From the IMG/VR virus record IMGVR_UViG_3300006738_000095, positions 1 through 23,009 of that record: a stretch of 23,009 bases of DNA; one strand, given 5' to 3'. A model generated the notes under the pieces. The model saw nothing but the letters and a program-made list of their open reading frames with translations. It ran no database searches and was not told where the DNA came from. Both the position numbers and the translations under genes were made by a program. Of the stretch, positions 6,133-13,530 are shown in pieces (position 1 is the first letter of the stretch; each line of letters opens with the position of its first letter). Source of the stretch: a virus.

Positions 6133-7191
6133 GTGGCCCGAACCCGAACAATCAAGCCGTGCTTCTTCAGGCACGAGGGCCTTGCTTCCTGTAGTCCAAG
6201 TGCAAGGCTGCTCTTCGTTGGGCTGCTGCAACTGGCAGACAAAGAGGGGCGACTGGCTTGGGGTGCAGACGTCAAGGACCACTGCTTCCCCTACGAGGAT
6301 GTTGATGCTGTTGAGCTGGCTGAAGAGCTCATTGCTGTCGATTCCATCCGTGTCTACGCCGCTGATGAAAAGGTTTACATTCTTTTCACAAACTTCGCCA
6401 AGCACCAGAAAGTCCCTGTTTCTGAAAAGGAATCTGCCCTTCCGGCTCCGGATACGGGGTCCATGGCGACTTCTCTTTCTGAGGCCCTTGGCTTGCCGCC
6501 CAAAGAGAGGCCTGCTCCTAAGAAAAAGAGAAACCCTAAAGTATCACTCGAAGAAAACCCTAAGGTGATACATGAGGGTTCGGGGGGTTATGACGTCATA
6601 GATTCCGTGATACCCTCAGCCCGACGAACGGAGGGCTGTCTAGACTTAAGACAGTCTAGTTTGTCTATCCAGTTAGTCAGTCCTGTCCAAGAAGAACAAG
6701 ACTCTTGTCTTGTACTAGAAGACTTCTCAGATCTAGACCTTGGCGTTCGTCGGGTCTGGGCTACCTACCGGAAGTACCACCCTCGCAGCAGGACAACTCC
6801 TCCCAGGTCTTGGACAGAGATCGTAGAGTCTTGTCTTGCTGAGTACTCAGCTGACGACCTTTGCATCACCATCCGCTGGGCTAAGGAGTCCAGGGACTAC
6901 GCCTACATGCGTTCAAAGAACATCGACAAGCTCAACAACATCCTGGCCCCCACGAAGCTTCCTGGAAGGGTTGAGTCGGCTTTGGAGTGGGCAGGAATTA
7001 CGACCTCCATGGATTCGTTCCTCGAAAAGAACGCCCAAGCAGCTCTCCGCTACTTCGACGAGTGCGGTGCTTATGGGCGAGCCATGGGTCCCGGAACACT
7101 TATCCACTACATGGCTGAGTACGGACTCCCCGTCCCAAGCCCTGAGGTGGAAGACCAAGTCATCACCTGGCTGAAGAAAAGGAGAGAGTAG
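6133..7191 (+). CDS. Replication initiator (lambda O-like / replisome organiser)
   Basis: The 352-residue protein begins MARTRTIKPCFFRHEGL...ARLLFVGLLQLADKEGRL, the hallmark of phage replisome organisers with an N-terminal winged-helix origin-binding domain (about residues 1-95, ending NFAKHQKV). A low-complexity linker (about 120-215) is encoded by DNA full of repeats that may be the replication origin. The C-terminal part (about 215-352) would contact the helicase, whose gene follows immediately. The GTG start at 6133 lies one base after the Cro-like stop and has only a weak ribosome binding site, so coupling to the upstream gene is likely. The product would bind the origin and load DnaB. 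Confidence 0.75.
   Translation: MARTRTIKPCFFRHEGLASCSPSARLLFVGLLQLADKEGRLAWGADVKDHCFPYEDVDAVELAEELIAVDSIRVYAADEKVYILFTNFAKHQKVPVSEKESALPAPDTGSMATSLSEALGLPPKERPAPKKKRNPKVSLEENPKVIHEGSGGYDVIDSVIPSARRTEGCLDLRQSSLSIQLVSPVQEEQDSCLVLEDFSDLDLGVRRVWATYRKYHPRSRTTPPRSWTEIVESCLAEYSADDLCITIRWAKESRDYAYMRSKNIDKLNNILAPTKLPGRVESALEWAGITTSMDSFLEKNAQAALRYFDECGAYGRAMGPGTLIHYMAEYGLPVPSPEVEDQVITWLKKRRE
6531..6738. other. Candidate replication origin inside the initiator gene
   Basis: This stretch of about 200 bases codes for the linker of the initiator yet is unusually repetitive. AAACCCTAA occurs at 6531 and 6555; GTATCAC at 6541-6547 faces GTGATAC at 6565-6571 and again 6607-6613. There is a perfect 12-bp palindrome TATGACGTCATA (6589-6600), an inverted pair CTAGAC (6640-6645)/GTCTAG (6654-6659), ACAAGAC-TCTT-GTCTTGT (6696-6713) and the short palindrome AGAAGACTTCT shortly after. 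Iterons and inverted repeats within the O gene are how lambda and relatives place their origin. Assignment is by analogy. Confidence 0.5.
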
Positions 7192-8507
7192 TGAGGGCTA
7201 TGTACATCAAGACAGAGCGCTATGAGAGGGCTGTTATGGGAGCCGTTCTCTTGTCTGGCGAGACCGCCTATCACGAGGCGGAGTCAATGGGTCTTTCTGG
7301 GGACCACTTCGGTGTCCCCGTGTTGTCTAAGCTTTGGCGGGCAGTTGGGAAAGACATCCAGGAAGGAATTGTCCCCACTGCAGCGGTCATCTTCGAGCGC
7401 CATGCACCTTCGCTTAAGGAGGCCGGTGGGTACTCGTGGCTCATTGGGTTGATGGATGATTGTCCCTCTGCGGTTCAGCTGCCGACCTATGTAGACCAGC
7501 TCCTCGAGGGAGATAGAAAGAGAAGGCTTGTTCTCGCAGCGGAACAGTTGATAGAGGCAGCGAAAACTCCCTCGTCCAAAGCAGAAGAACTGGAAGCGAT
7601 AATCGAACGTGCCGTGGCTGATTCCGTCAGGGAATCTGGGGGCTCCGTCGAACTCGATACGGCAGCGACCATCGTTCAGGGTTGGCTTGACCATAAGCAC
7701 CGGGTTCTCCTTGGTGAGGTCCCCGACAACGAACTGAAGTGGGGGCTACGTGCGGTTGACCGGTTCGTCACCGCTGGGCCTGGCCACCTTGTGGTGATCG
7801 GGGGAAGGCCGAAGATGGGGAAGAGCCAGCTGGCGATGAGCCTGATGTCGAACATCGCCAGACACCATGGGCCCACCCTCTTCTGCTCTGCAGAGATGGG
7901 CAGAGAGGCTCTTGCGAGGAGAATTGCCTCGTCCTCCATGGACATAACCAACAGAGACCCGGAGCGCTTCCACGCAGCGTCTGCTGCCGTGTTCGACGAG
8001 TGGGCTGGCGTTCCGATGTTTTTCGACTACCGAGCCCGAACCGTTGGTGCAGTTGCTACATCCATCCGGTCGGCCCACAGGAAGTACGGGATTCAGGCAG
8101 CAGCGATTGACTACCTTCAGCTATTGGACATGGACGATGCGCGCACCGAGGAAGAGGAGATTGGTAGGGCTTCTAAGAGATTTAAGCTCCTTGCGGAAGA
8201 ACTCGAAATCCCGGTCGTCCTTCTTGTCCAGGTCAACCGACGCTGCGAAGAGCGAGCCGACAAGCGTCCCATTATGTCGGATATCCGTGGATCTGGTCGG
8301 GTTGAGCAGGATGCGGATGCGGTGGTCTTTGTCTATCGAGAGGTTTCCTACAACGAGAGGTTCCCAAGGCCGAACCAAGTAGAGCTGCTCATAAGGGCGA
8401 ACAGGCACGGTCCAAGCGGAACAGGAATCTCGTACTGGAAGCCAGGTGGCGGGTGGTTCCGAGACCCACAGCCGTGGGAGATCCCCAATCGAGAAGACCC
8501 CGGCTAG
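7191..8507 (+). CDS. dnaB: Replicative DNA helicase, DnaB family
   Basis: The 438-residue protein has the DnaB layout: an N-terminal domain starting ERAVMGAVLL, a linker, and a RecA-like motor with Walker A GRPKMGKS (205-212), FCSAEMGREALARRI (231-245), Walker B IDYLQLL (306-312), a QVNR motif (347-350), SDIRGSGRVEQDAD (363-376) and the terminal RANRHGPSGT. It unwinds the phage fork ahead of polymerase after loading by the initiator encoded just upstream. GTG 7191 shares the G of the previous TAG; an ATG at 7200 is an alternative. AGGAG lies six bases before the GTG. It is the last gene of the rightward early operon. Confidence 0.9.
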   Translation: MRAMYIKTERYERAVMGAVLLSGETAYHEAESMGLSGDHFGVPVLSKLWRAVGKDIQEGIVPTAAVIFERHAPSLKEAGGYSWLIGLMDDCPSAVQLPTYVDQLLEGDRKRRLVLAAEQLIEAAKTPSSKAEELEAIIERAVADSVRESGGSVELDTAATIVQGWLDHKHRVLLGEVPDNELKWGLRAVDRFVTAGPGHLVVIGGRPKMGKSQLAMSLMSNIARHHGPTLFCSAEMGREALARRIASSSMDITNRDPERFHAASAAVFDEWAGVPMFFDYRARTVGAVATSIRSAHRKYGIQAAAIDYLQLLDMDDARTEEEEIGRASKRFKLLAEELEIPVVLLVQVNRRCEERADKRPIMSDIRGSGRVEQDADAVVFVYREVSYNERFPRPNQVELLIRANRHGPSGTGISYWKPGGGWFRDPQPWEIPNREDPG

Positions 8508-8590
8508 CGCACTAACCGGGGCCGTCTCTGGAGGCGCCGCCCACTGGTTGCGGGCCGAAGCGGGGGCCCACACCGAGGGGTCGGGGTGTG
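8498..8590. terminator. GC-rich hairpins between convergent operons
   Basis: Between the helicase stop (8505-8507) and the end of the leftward gene at 8625 lie 117 GC-rich bases with stacked inverted repeats: CCCCGG (8498-8503)/CCGGGG (8516-8521), overlapping the helicase stop; GGGCC/GGCCC around 8552-8569; and CACACC (8569-8574)/GGTGTG (8585-8590). None is followed by a U-run, so these would be atypical or factor-dependent terminators for both directions. No gene is seen in the gap. Confidence 0.4.
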
Positions 8591-8624
8591 CCAGGGGCGG
8601 CGAGGCTAAGAGATGGTAGCGCTG

Positions 8625-8981
8625 CTATGGCTTGGCTACAAGCCTCCTTCTCACCCTGGCTGGCGGAATGCCCAGCCCGTTTCGGTACCTTCTAACCGTC
8701 TCGGGGGACATCAGGATGCCGCAGTGCCCAGCCTCTGTGGCCACGTCCTCGTCGGTTGCATTAGGTAGCACCCGAAAGAGCTCCGCGACAACCTCCTCCT
8801 TCCTTTCTTTGTCGGTCGACGCCGTCGGGATGACGGAGCCAAGTTCGGAACAGACGGGGCACAGGTCCCAGGTCTCCGTGCTGGACACGGCCTTCCTTCT
8901 CCAGCCGGTCGGGTAGCGAATTGGAAAGACAATCCAGTCTTCCTTTCTGCATTCGTCACAGCGGACGACGGTGAACCTCAT
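8625..8981 (-). CDS. Zinc-ribbon protein with possible HTH domain
   Basis: The 118-residue protein has C8-x2-C11 and C41-x2-C44, a zinc-ribbon spacing. The C-terminal half (about 70-115: NATDEDVATEAG...SPETVRRYRNGLGIPPARVRR) reads like a helix-turn-helix in which ETVRRYR would be the recognition helix. GAGAGGAG lies about ten bases before the ATG at 8981. It may be a DNA-binding regulator, but no family name can be given. It is the last gene of the leftward operon that begins at 14832. Confidence 0.6.
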   Translation of the reverse strand: MRFTVVRCDECRKEDWIVFPIRYPTGWRRKAVSSTETWDLCPVCSELGSVIPTASTDKERKEEVVAELFRVLPNATDEDVATEAGHCGILMSPETVRRYRNGLGIPPARVRRRLVAKP

Positions 8982-9005
8982 TAGCGCTTTACTCCTCTCA
9001 CCTCA

Positions 9006-9341
9006 TCACCCCCCTTGCCCAACCACTACGCCATACCGCTCAAGGATGGCCCTCTCCTTGTGGCTGGGTATCCCCCTCTTTGTCCTGGCCTCCCAGACGG
9101 CCTGAACGGAGACGCCAAGCTCCTCAGCAAGCACAACGTCTGGCACTATCCCGAGCTTCCCCCCGTAGTCCTTTCTCTTGACTCCCGGGGTGAGCCCGAC
9201 TCCGAATCTCTTCAGGGTTGCCCTGGCGGTTACGACGTGGATTCCCCACTTCTTCGCTAGCCCTTCGGTGCTTCCGAGCTGTTCAAAGTCAGCGAGAAAC
9301 TCGCTTTTCCTTTCGTCCGGAACGGCTCTTTGTCTTCCCAT
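9006..9341 (-). CDS. Double helix-turn-helix protein
   Basis: The start is placed at ATG 9341, preceded by AAGGAGAG; longer versions run deep into the methyltransferase gene, which it already overlaps by 53 bases. The 111-residue product has two HTH-like units: GSTEGLAKKWGIHVVTARATLK (about residues 22-43) and PDVVLAEELGVSVQAVWEAR (about 64-83, ending in RGIPS). The second matches the D..LA..LGVS...V...R..RGIP pattern of homeodomain-like phage regulators. It may control the surrounding operon or assist DNA modification; both are inference. Confidence 0.6.
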   Translation of the reverse strand: MGRQRAVPDERKSEFLADFEQLGSTEGLAKKWGIHVVTARATLKRFGVGLTPGVKRKDYGGKLGIVPDVVLAEELGVSVQAVWEARTKRGIPSHKERAILERYGVVVGQGG

Positions 9342-10401
9342 GACTGCTCTCCTTTTCTGAGTTGATGATTTGCTCTGCAATTCGTTGCGCCATGACTGGC
9401 GTGACGCTGTTTCCAATTTGTCTGTACTGGCTCGCCTTCGTTCCTTTGAACGGGTAGTTCGGCGGGTAGTCCATCAGGGTGGCGCACTCTTCAGTTGTTA
9501 GCCGACGTCGCTCGTCCGCAGGACCGTCGACCCAGGGCCCTGCGTTGCCGATACGAACCGCAGGGATGGTGGTACACGGCTCGTCCGTCAGGTCTCGATA
9601 GTTCCTCTTGTGTGCGACCTCTGCGGACTGCGGGTTTCTTCCGCCTCCGATCACTCGAAGCATCTGGTTGCCTTTGCCTCCGATGGTTGGAGCGGGCTCG
9701 TCTGTGCTGGCTGGTCGCTCCTGCCTGGGGTTGTTGTTCGAGTTGCGGCTGCCGCTGAGCTCGCCTGTCAGGCCTAGCGCCTCTCCAACCGTGTTCCACG
9801 GAAGAAGGTGTCCGTTGAAGAGCTCCGTCTTGTCGGGGTCTCCGTGGGTTGGGCGCGGCCAATTGATGTGGCGTGGTCCAGCGACGATGTAGACCCTTCG
9901 TCTGTGCTGGGGAACCCCAAAGCTCGAGGAGTTCAGGACGGCCCAGCCAACCCAGGCGAACCTCTTCCTCAGGTCGCCAAGGATCACCTCGTTGAAGTAG
10001 GCGTTTGGGCATAGCTCTTTCCCGACGCAGTGCCGCCCCTGCTTGCAGGCACCCTTGTGGTTGGTGAGTCCCAACACATTCTCTCCGACGAACCAGGTGG
10101 TCTCGGTAAAGTCGATGGCTTCGACTGTCCAGGGCCACCCGTTCCGCCCGTCTTGCGCCCCTTTCCTTTTGCCTGCAGTTGACCATGCCTGACACGGGAA
10201 AGACGCCCACAGGAGGTCTGGGACGGCCTCCTCGTACAGAGACAGGTCTCTGACGTCTGCCTGGAGCGCAGGGAGCCCAGCAGCTCTTAGAGTGGCGCAG
10301 GCGTCCTTGTCCTTCTCAATGCAGGCGATGTGGTGTAGCCCAGCTGCCTTGAGGCCGATGGCGGCCCCACCAGCTCCAGCAAATAGCTCAAGCACCTTCA
10401 T
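9289..10401 (-). CDS. C5 cytosine DNA methyltransferase
   Basis: The 370-residue protein carries the conserved C5-methyltransferase motifs in order: I (LFAGAGGAAIGL, 6-17, AdoMet binding), IV (SFPCQAWSTAG, catalytic C70), VI (ENV, 107-109), VIII (QHRRRVYIV, 165-173), a variable target-recognition part (about 185-310) and X (RQIGNSVTPVMA near 336-347). It transfers a methyl group from AdoMet to cytosine in an unknown target site. No restriction endonuclease is visible, so protection of the phage genome from host restriction is the likely role. AAGGAGAAG precedes the ATG at 10401. The basic C-terminal tail overlaps the next gene. Confidence 0.9.
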   Translation of the reverse strand: MKVLELFAGAGGAAIGLKAAGLHHIACIEKDKDACATLRAAGLPALQADVRDLSLYEEAVPDLLWASFPCQAWSTAGKRKGAQDGRNGWPWTVEAIDFTETTWFVGENVLGLTNHKGACKQGRHCVGKELCPNAYFNEVILGDLRKRFAWVGWAVLNSSSFGVPQHRRRVYIVAGPRHINWPRPTHGDPDKTELFNGHLLPWNTVGEALGLTGELSGSRNSNNNPRQERPASTDEPAPTIGGKGNQMLRVIGGGRNPQSAEVAHKRNYRDLTDEPCTTIPAVRIGNAGPWVDGPADERRRLTTEECATLMDYPPNYPFKGTKASQYRQIGNSVTPVMAQRIAEQIINSEKESSHGKTKSRSGRKEKRVSR

Positions 10402-10430
10402 CTTTCTTCTCCTTCTCTTTTGTGGCGCAC

Positions 10431-10718
10431 TTACTCGTCCTCGTCATCCACCTCAAACCAATCCCAATCGCTCGCGGACATCGTTGGATGCGGTATGTGT
10501 TCGTAGTCGAACTCGTGGGCGATATGTTTGATGTTGTTTGCGTCCATGACGTACGAGTTGGGGCCAACCAAGCTCTCTCCGAATTCGGCAAACACCCCGT
10601 GCTCGCATGAATCAAGCAAATGCTCGAGCGCCTTGTCGAACCTTTCCCCTTCGACCTCGTAGGTGACCCACACGTAGTGCTTTGCTTTGATCCGAAACCT
10701 CTTAACCTCGTTGTTCAT
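10431..10718 (-). CDS. Small acidic protein, paralogue of the 11850-12116 product
   Basis: The ATG at 10718 overlaps the Mom-like stop (ATGA) and is preceded by GGAGAAGGAAG. The 95-residue product shares a pattern with the gene at 11850-12116: (V/I)TY-V-x5-F-ALE-L in the N-terminal half, then GP-x-(S/D)-YVM, I and HE. A strongly acidic end (SDWDWFEVDDEDE) is specific to this copy and suggests nucleic-acid mimicry or protein binding, by inference. The two paralogues flank the Mom-like gene. Confidence 0.65.
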   Translation of the reverse strand: MNNEVKRFRIKAKHYVWVTYEVEGERFDKALEHLLDSCEHGVFAEFGESLVGPNSYVMDANNIKHIAHEFDYEHIPHPTMSASDWDWFEVDDEDE

Positions 10719-11533
10719 CTTCCTTCTCCTTCCCATCCAGCCTTCGGGTAGCCGAGCTGGCTTTTGGTTTGCACACCTTTGTCCAGTGTCCAGATGTAGA
10801 CATGGTTTCCCGGGTGCCTGACCTTCCTGAGAAGGCCATCGTTCGTAAGTCGAGACACGTACGAGACTCCGTTCTCGCCGTGCCGAATTGTTGGGGCTCC
10901 GCACCTAACGAGGGACCTGTAGGCCCCGTCGCCTCCGCGCTCGCCCTGACGTATCTTCGAGAGCGCCCTTCTGCTGACGAACTCCCCGTTAGGGGCAAAG
11001 TGGTGGGTGGACCTACCGGACCTACCCAGATACTTGCCGTTGTAGGCCTGGTAGATCGTTCCAATGTGCCCTGGCTTTACCAACCCATCGGGCGTTGTTC
11101 TCGGGATTGGATCTGCGTAAGAGAGGACAGCCTTCAGCTCTGGAGCGGACTTCCTTAGGAGCTTGAAGGCTCTAGAGAGGAACCAGGTCTCCCCGTTTGC
11201 CGGCACGTCGTCCAGGAGAACAAACCTGCCGAGCTCCACGCCCTCTGAGGGGTCTAGGTTGGGTGCGTAGCAGGGTATGGTTCGTATTTGGCATGGGACG
11301 CTGAAGACAGCGACACCCACAAGCCCGTCTCCGGCTCGATAGAGACCCATCCTCCGCCTAGCTGGCGGATACGAAGCACTGTAGTGGTGGGTGCAGACGA
11401 ACGACTTTGCGTCCATCTCCGGCATCTCCTCCACCCCGTACTTAGATGTGTCTATCGGCTCTCCCTTCGGCCTGTAGGAGGTTCTGTGCTGTCGCCACCG
11501 CTGACACATTCTCCGCACCCGCCTGGTGCCCAT
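10715..11533 (-). CDS. Mom-like GNAT-fold DNA adenine modification protein
   Basis: The 272-residue protein carries the pattern of phage Mu Mom-family proteins: HHYS (49-52), LVGVAVFSVP (71-80), ELGRFVLLDDVPANGETWFLSRAF (100-123), LSYADP (137-142) and GHIGTIYQAYN-x2-Y-x-G (155-170). Mu Mom converts adenine in DNA to a carbamoylmethyl form that blocks many restriction enzymes; the family is a divergent GNAT fold. The C-terminal extension beyond about residue 200 may aid DNA binding. The start overlaps the upstream stop (TGATG, 11531-11535; a GTG one codon earlier is possible) and the end overlaps the next gene by ATGA. It lies near the cytosine methyltransferase in the same operon, consistent with a genome-protection module. 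Confidence 0.7.
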   Translation of the reverse strand: MGTRRVRRMCQRWRQHRTSYRPKGEPIDTSKYGVEEMPEMDAKSFVCTHHYSASYPPARRRMGLYRAGDGLVGVAVFSVPCQIRTIPCYAPNLDPSEGVELGRFVLLDDVPANGETWFLSRAFKLLRKSAPELKAVLSYADPIPRTTPDGLVKPGHIGTIYQAYNGKYLGRSGRSTHHFAPNGEFVSRRALSKIRQGERGGDGAYRSLVRCGAPTIRHGENGVSYVSRLTNDGLLRKVRHPGNHVYIWTLDKGVQTKSQLGYPKAGWEGEGR

Positions 11534-11853
11534 CACTCACCCCCCATCTCGGCGGCGAAGGCGGCGGCTATAGCTGTCTGCTCGACGGCTTTGAGCCGGC
11601 CCCACCAGTGCGCGGCTTTGTCGTCGTTGTTCAGGTCAAGGCGCCCAGCGGGCTCCTCGACCGTTCCGTTGTCTCCATCACCTCCTCGCGGAGTGGGGTT
11701 GGTGGCGCCGCACTTGATGTTCCAGAGCCGCGTGTAGAGCTTGTCTGGGTTGCCGTAGTCGGCGGGCAGATGGCGGTGACAGGAGAGGCACTCAGCCACC
11801 TCGTCAGCGGTCCAGAACTCCAGGCCAGCAGGCATCGTTACGTTGGCGCTCAT
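11533..11853 (-). CDS. Cys-containing small protein upstream of the Mom-like gene
   Basis: The 106-residue product starts at ATG 11853, overlapping the previous stop by ATGA, with GGAAGGGGGGG upstream. It has a CLSCH motif (about 23-27) and a third Cys at about residue 48 in a WNIKCG context, perhaps a metal site, and an Ala-rich helical end. Its stop overlaps the Mom-like start. In phage Mu a small zinc protein, Com, is encoded in the same position and activates mom translation; similarity here is positional only and the sequence does not establish it. Confidence 0.55.
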   Translation of the reverse strand: MSANVTMPAGLEFWTADEVAECLSCHRHLPADYGNPDKLYTRLWNIKCGATNPTPRGGDGDNGTVEEPAGRLDLNNDDKAAHWWGRLKAVEQTAIAAAFAAEMGGE

Positions 11854-12116
11854 TCTTCCCCCCCTTCCTCGCTGTACACCCAGGACCGCTCTGTCCACTC
11901 GCGTCCAGTGGCAGACGGGTCGCCGCAGCATTCATGGTCAACAACCTCGATGCCCTCCCGTTCCATCACGTAGTCGCCAGGGCCGAAGGTGTTACGGCCC
12001 TGGTCTCTGAACAGATCCTTGTTGCACAACCTCTCAAGGGCCTCCTCAAAGGATGCCGCCTCAACCCTGTAGGTGATTTGCACCTCATGCCTCGCTTCTA
12101 TGTTGTAGATACCCAT
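11850..12116 (-). CDS. Small protein, paralogue of the 10431-10718 product
   Basis: The 88-residue product shares the ITY-V-F-ALERL and GPGDYVM...DHE pattern with the gene on the other side of the Mom-like locus. The ATG at 12116 follows GGAAGGATAGAG, and the TAG within that sequence is the stop of the previous gene. No function is known to me; duplication around the modification genes suggests a linked role. Confidence 0.65.
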   Translation of the reverse strand: MGIYNIEARHEVQITYRVEAASFEEALERLCNKDLFRDQGRNTFGPGDYVMEREGIEVVDHECCGDPSATGREWTERSWVYSEEGGEE

Positions 12117-12120
12117 CTCT

Positions 12121-12537
12121 CTATCCTTCCTTTTGTGGCGGCTCGAGGCCTGCCTTCACAGCGCCAGCGGGGAACTTGTACGTCCTCCCTGTGTCGACGT
12201 GTTCGCCCAACACGGTGTACTTCTTGCCCCTGGGCTTGATGCCTGAGACCCGGTACGCGCCGTTGTAGGTCTTGAATGTCTTCCCGTAGTCGTCGGGGCT
12301 AAGCCCGAACCTGGCGGCGTACTTCCGGAACTCAGTCTCTCTCGGGTTGATGGCATCGCCGCTTGCGGTTCTCTCGGGAACCACGAACTTGAACGCCACT
12401 GGGATCTCAGTCTGGGAGTACGTGCAGCTCTTCCTAGATACGATGATGCCGTGTTTCGTGGCGATGCGGCCCAGGGCCTCCTCCGCCTCATCAAGGAGTA
12501 TCTTCACAGTGCTTCGATCAACAAAATCAATAGTCAT
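12121..12537 (-). CDS. Protein of unknown function, 138 residues
   Basis: The start is ATG 12537, preceded by AAGGAAGGATAGAG. The product begins with a helical region (residues 5-25), then strand-rich segments (TEIPVAFKFVVP), a segment FRKYAARFGLSPDDYGKTF, and a C-terminal beta-type part (YRVSGIKPRGKKYTVLGEHVDTGRTYKFP) that resembles small phage proteins with an SH3-like end. Its stop lies inside the ribosome binding site of the next gene, so the two are tightly linked. No function can be assigned. Confidence 0.65.
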   Translation of the reverse strand: MTIDFVDRSTVKILLDEAEEALGRIATKHGIIVSRKSCTYSQTEIPVAFKFVVPERTASGDAINPRETEFRKYAARFGLSPDDYGKTFKTYNGAYRVSGIKPRGKKYTVLGEHVDTGRTYKFPAGAVKAGLEPPQKEG

Positions 12538-12562
12538 CTCTCTATCCTTCCTTTTGTGGTGA

Positions 12563-12760
12563 CTAGCTCGCCTTTCTCCTAACGACGAACTCGCCTCCGG
12601 TAAGTCCCGAAAGGGCAAGAACCGCCTTATGCGGTTTAGTCCTCGGTGGAACCATGACTGCCGTGTTCTTCTTTTCGTATGAGATCGAGTAGCCCGACCT
12701 CAGGTAGAGGAGGAGATCGCTAACGGTCATGGACGTTCGTTTGCAAACGATCTCCCCCAT
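12563..12760 (-). CDS. Small basic protein, unknown
   Basis: The ATG at 12760 overlaps the upstream TGA (TGATG), with GGAGGACGATGAG before it. The 65-residue product has a helical start (TSMTVSDLLLYLRSGYSISYEKK) that could be a small DNA-binding or dimerising unit, and a basic C terminus (VVRRKAS). No motif identifies it. It is coupled to the acidic protein encoded just upstream. Confidence 0.55.
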   Translation of the reverse strand: MGEIVCKRTSMTVSDLLLYLRSGYSISYEKKNTAVMVPPRTKPHKAVLALSGLTGGEFVVRRKAS

Positions 12761-12978
12761 CACTCATCGTCCTCCAGTATCTCGTCCATGATGTCTAGTA
12801 CCGTCTTCTTGACCATCGTCCTTAGGCTTCCGGTGTCGATCTCCGACGCCTCTATCAGGTCATCAACGAGCTGCATAATTTCGCTCGCAGCACGAGGCCT
12901 GTTCCCCGCCGCCGGGGTTAGGTAGTGGAAGAGGGTTTTGGCGGCCCTTGCTCGAGCTTCCGCCTTTCTGTTGTTCAT
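12760..12978 (-). CDS. Small helical protein with acidic tail
   Basis: The 72-residue product starts basic (NNRKAEARARAAKT) and ends acidic (MDEILEDDE), and is almost entirely helix-compatible. GGAGAGA lies upstream of the ATG at 12978. Charge separation suggests self-association or binding to the next, basic protein; that is inference. No family was recognised. Confidence 0.55.
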   Translation of the reverse strand: MNNRKAEARARAAKTLFHYLTPAAGNRPRAASEIMQLVDDLIEASEIDTGSLRTMVKKTVLDIMDEILEDDE

Positions 12979-13000
12979 CCCTGTCTCTCCGTGTGAGGGG

Positions 13001-13252
13001 TTAGTTTTGGGTTAGCTCGTAGGCGCGACTGACGAGAGACATCCAGTCATCCTCGTGGTCGTACCTGGCATAGACGGGGGCCCAGTCGTCGCTCCATGGG
13101 CTCAGCCCAGACTCGCGCACCTCCTTGAGCAGGATGTCTGCAACGGCGGAGGTCAAGGCGTGAAAGCCCTCGCTTCCTATCAGGGGCGACAGCCACTCCT
13201 CTACGTTGTGTCTGGACGTGAATCGTAGGGGCCTTGTGTTGTCGTCAATCAT
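13001..13252 (-). CDS. Small protein of unknown function
   Basis: The ATG at 13252 overlaps the preceding stop (ATGA) with AAGGAGAGAG before it, so I prefer it to a longer in-frame version inside the upstream gene. The 83-residue product contains HNVEEWLSPL and a Trp-rich region (SPWSDDWAPVYARYDHEDDWMSL). I recognise no domain. Confidence 0.6.
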   Translation of the reverse strand: MIDDNTRPLRFTSRHNVEEWLSPLIGSEGFHALTSAVADILLKEVRESGLSPWSDDWAPVYARYDHEDDWMSLVSRAYELTQN

Positions 13253-13530
13253 CTCTCTCCTTGCTGGTCTTCCATGAGCCACTCCATGGGGAGCCGGCTT
13301 TGGCCCAGTGTTTTGTCGCTCTCGTAGTTTCTTTCGGCTAACCGGATTACCCATTCGGGGCTTACGCCAGTCGACTCCGAGAGGTGCAACAGGTTGGTGA
13401 TTAGGTCCGGTATGGACTCCGAGTTTGGGATGCTTTCTATGTGGAACTCCGGGTATGCGAGGTCCTTGTGGGCGTGCAGAACCTCTTCCGCGTTTTCTAT
13501 GGCGACCCTTAGCCGCCCCTTGTTGATCAT
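13249..13530 (-). CDS. Small helical acidic protein, unknown
   Basis: The ATG at 13530 overlaps the previous stop by ATGA and is preceded by GAAGGAG. The 93-residue product is mostly helical, with AIENAEEVLHAHKDL and SPEWVIRLAERNYE segments. It is in a chain of three genes joined by four-base overlaps (13991 to 13001). No function is evident. Confidence 0.6.
   Translation of the reverse strand: MINKGRLRVAIENAEEVLHAHKDLAYPEFHIESIPNSESIPDLITNLLHLSESTGVSPEWVIRLAERNYESDKTLGQSRLPMEWLMEDQQGER

Noticed and set aside
8508-8624. tRNA or small RNA gene in the GC-rich gap
   Set aside because: No cloverleaf with an acceptor stem and T-loop consensus can be drawn; only local inverted repeats are visible, better explained as hairpins between convergent operons.
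11533-11853. Com-type translational activator of the Mom-like gene
   Set aside because: Position fits, but only one CxxC and a distant Cys are present and the length is well above that of Mu Com; kept only as a possibility.
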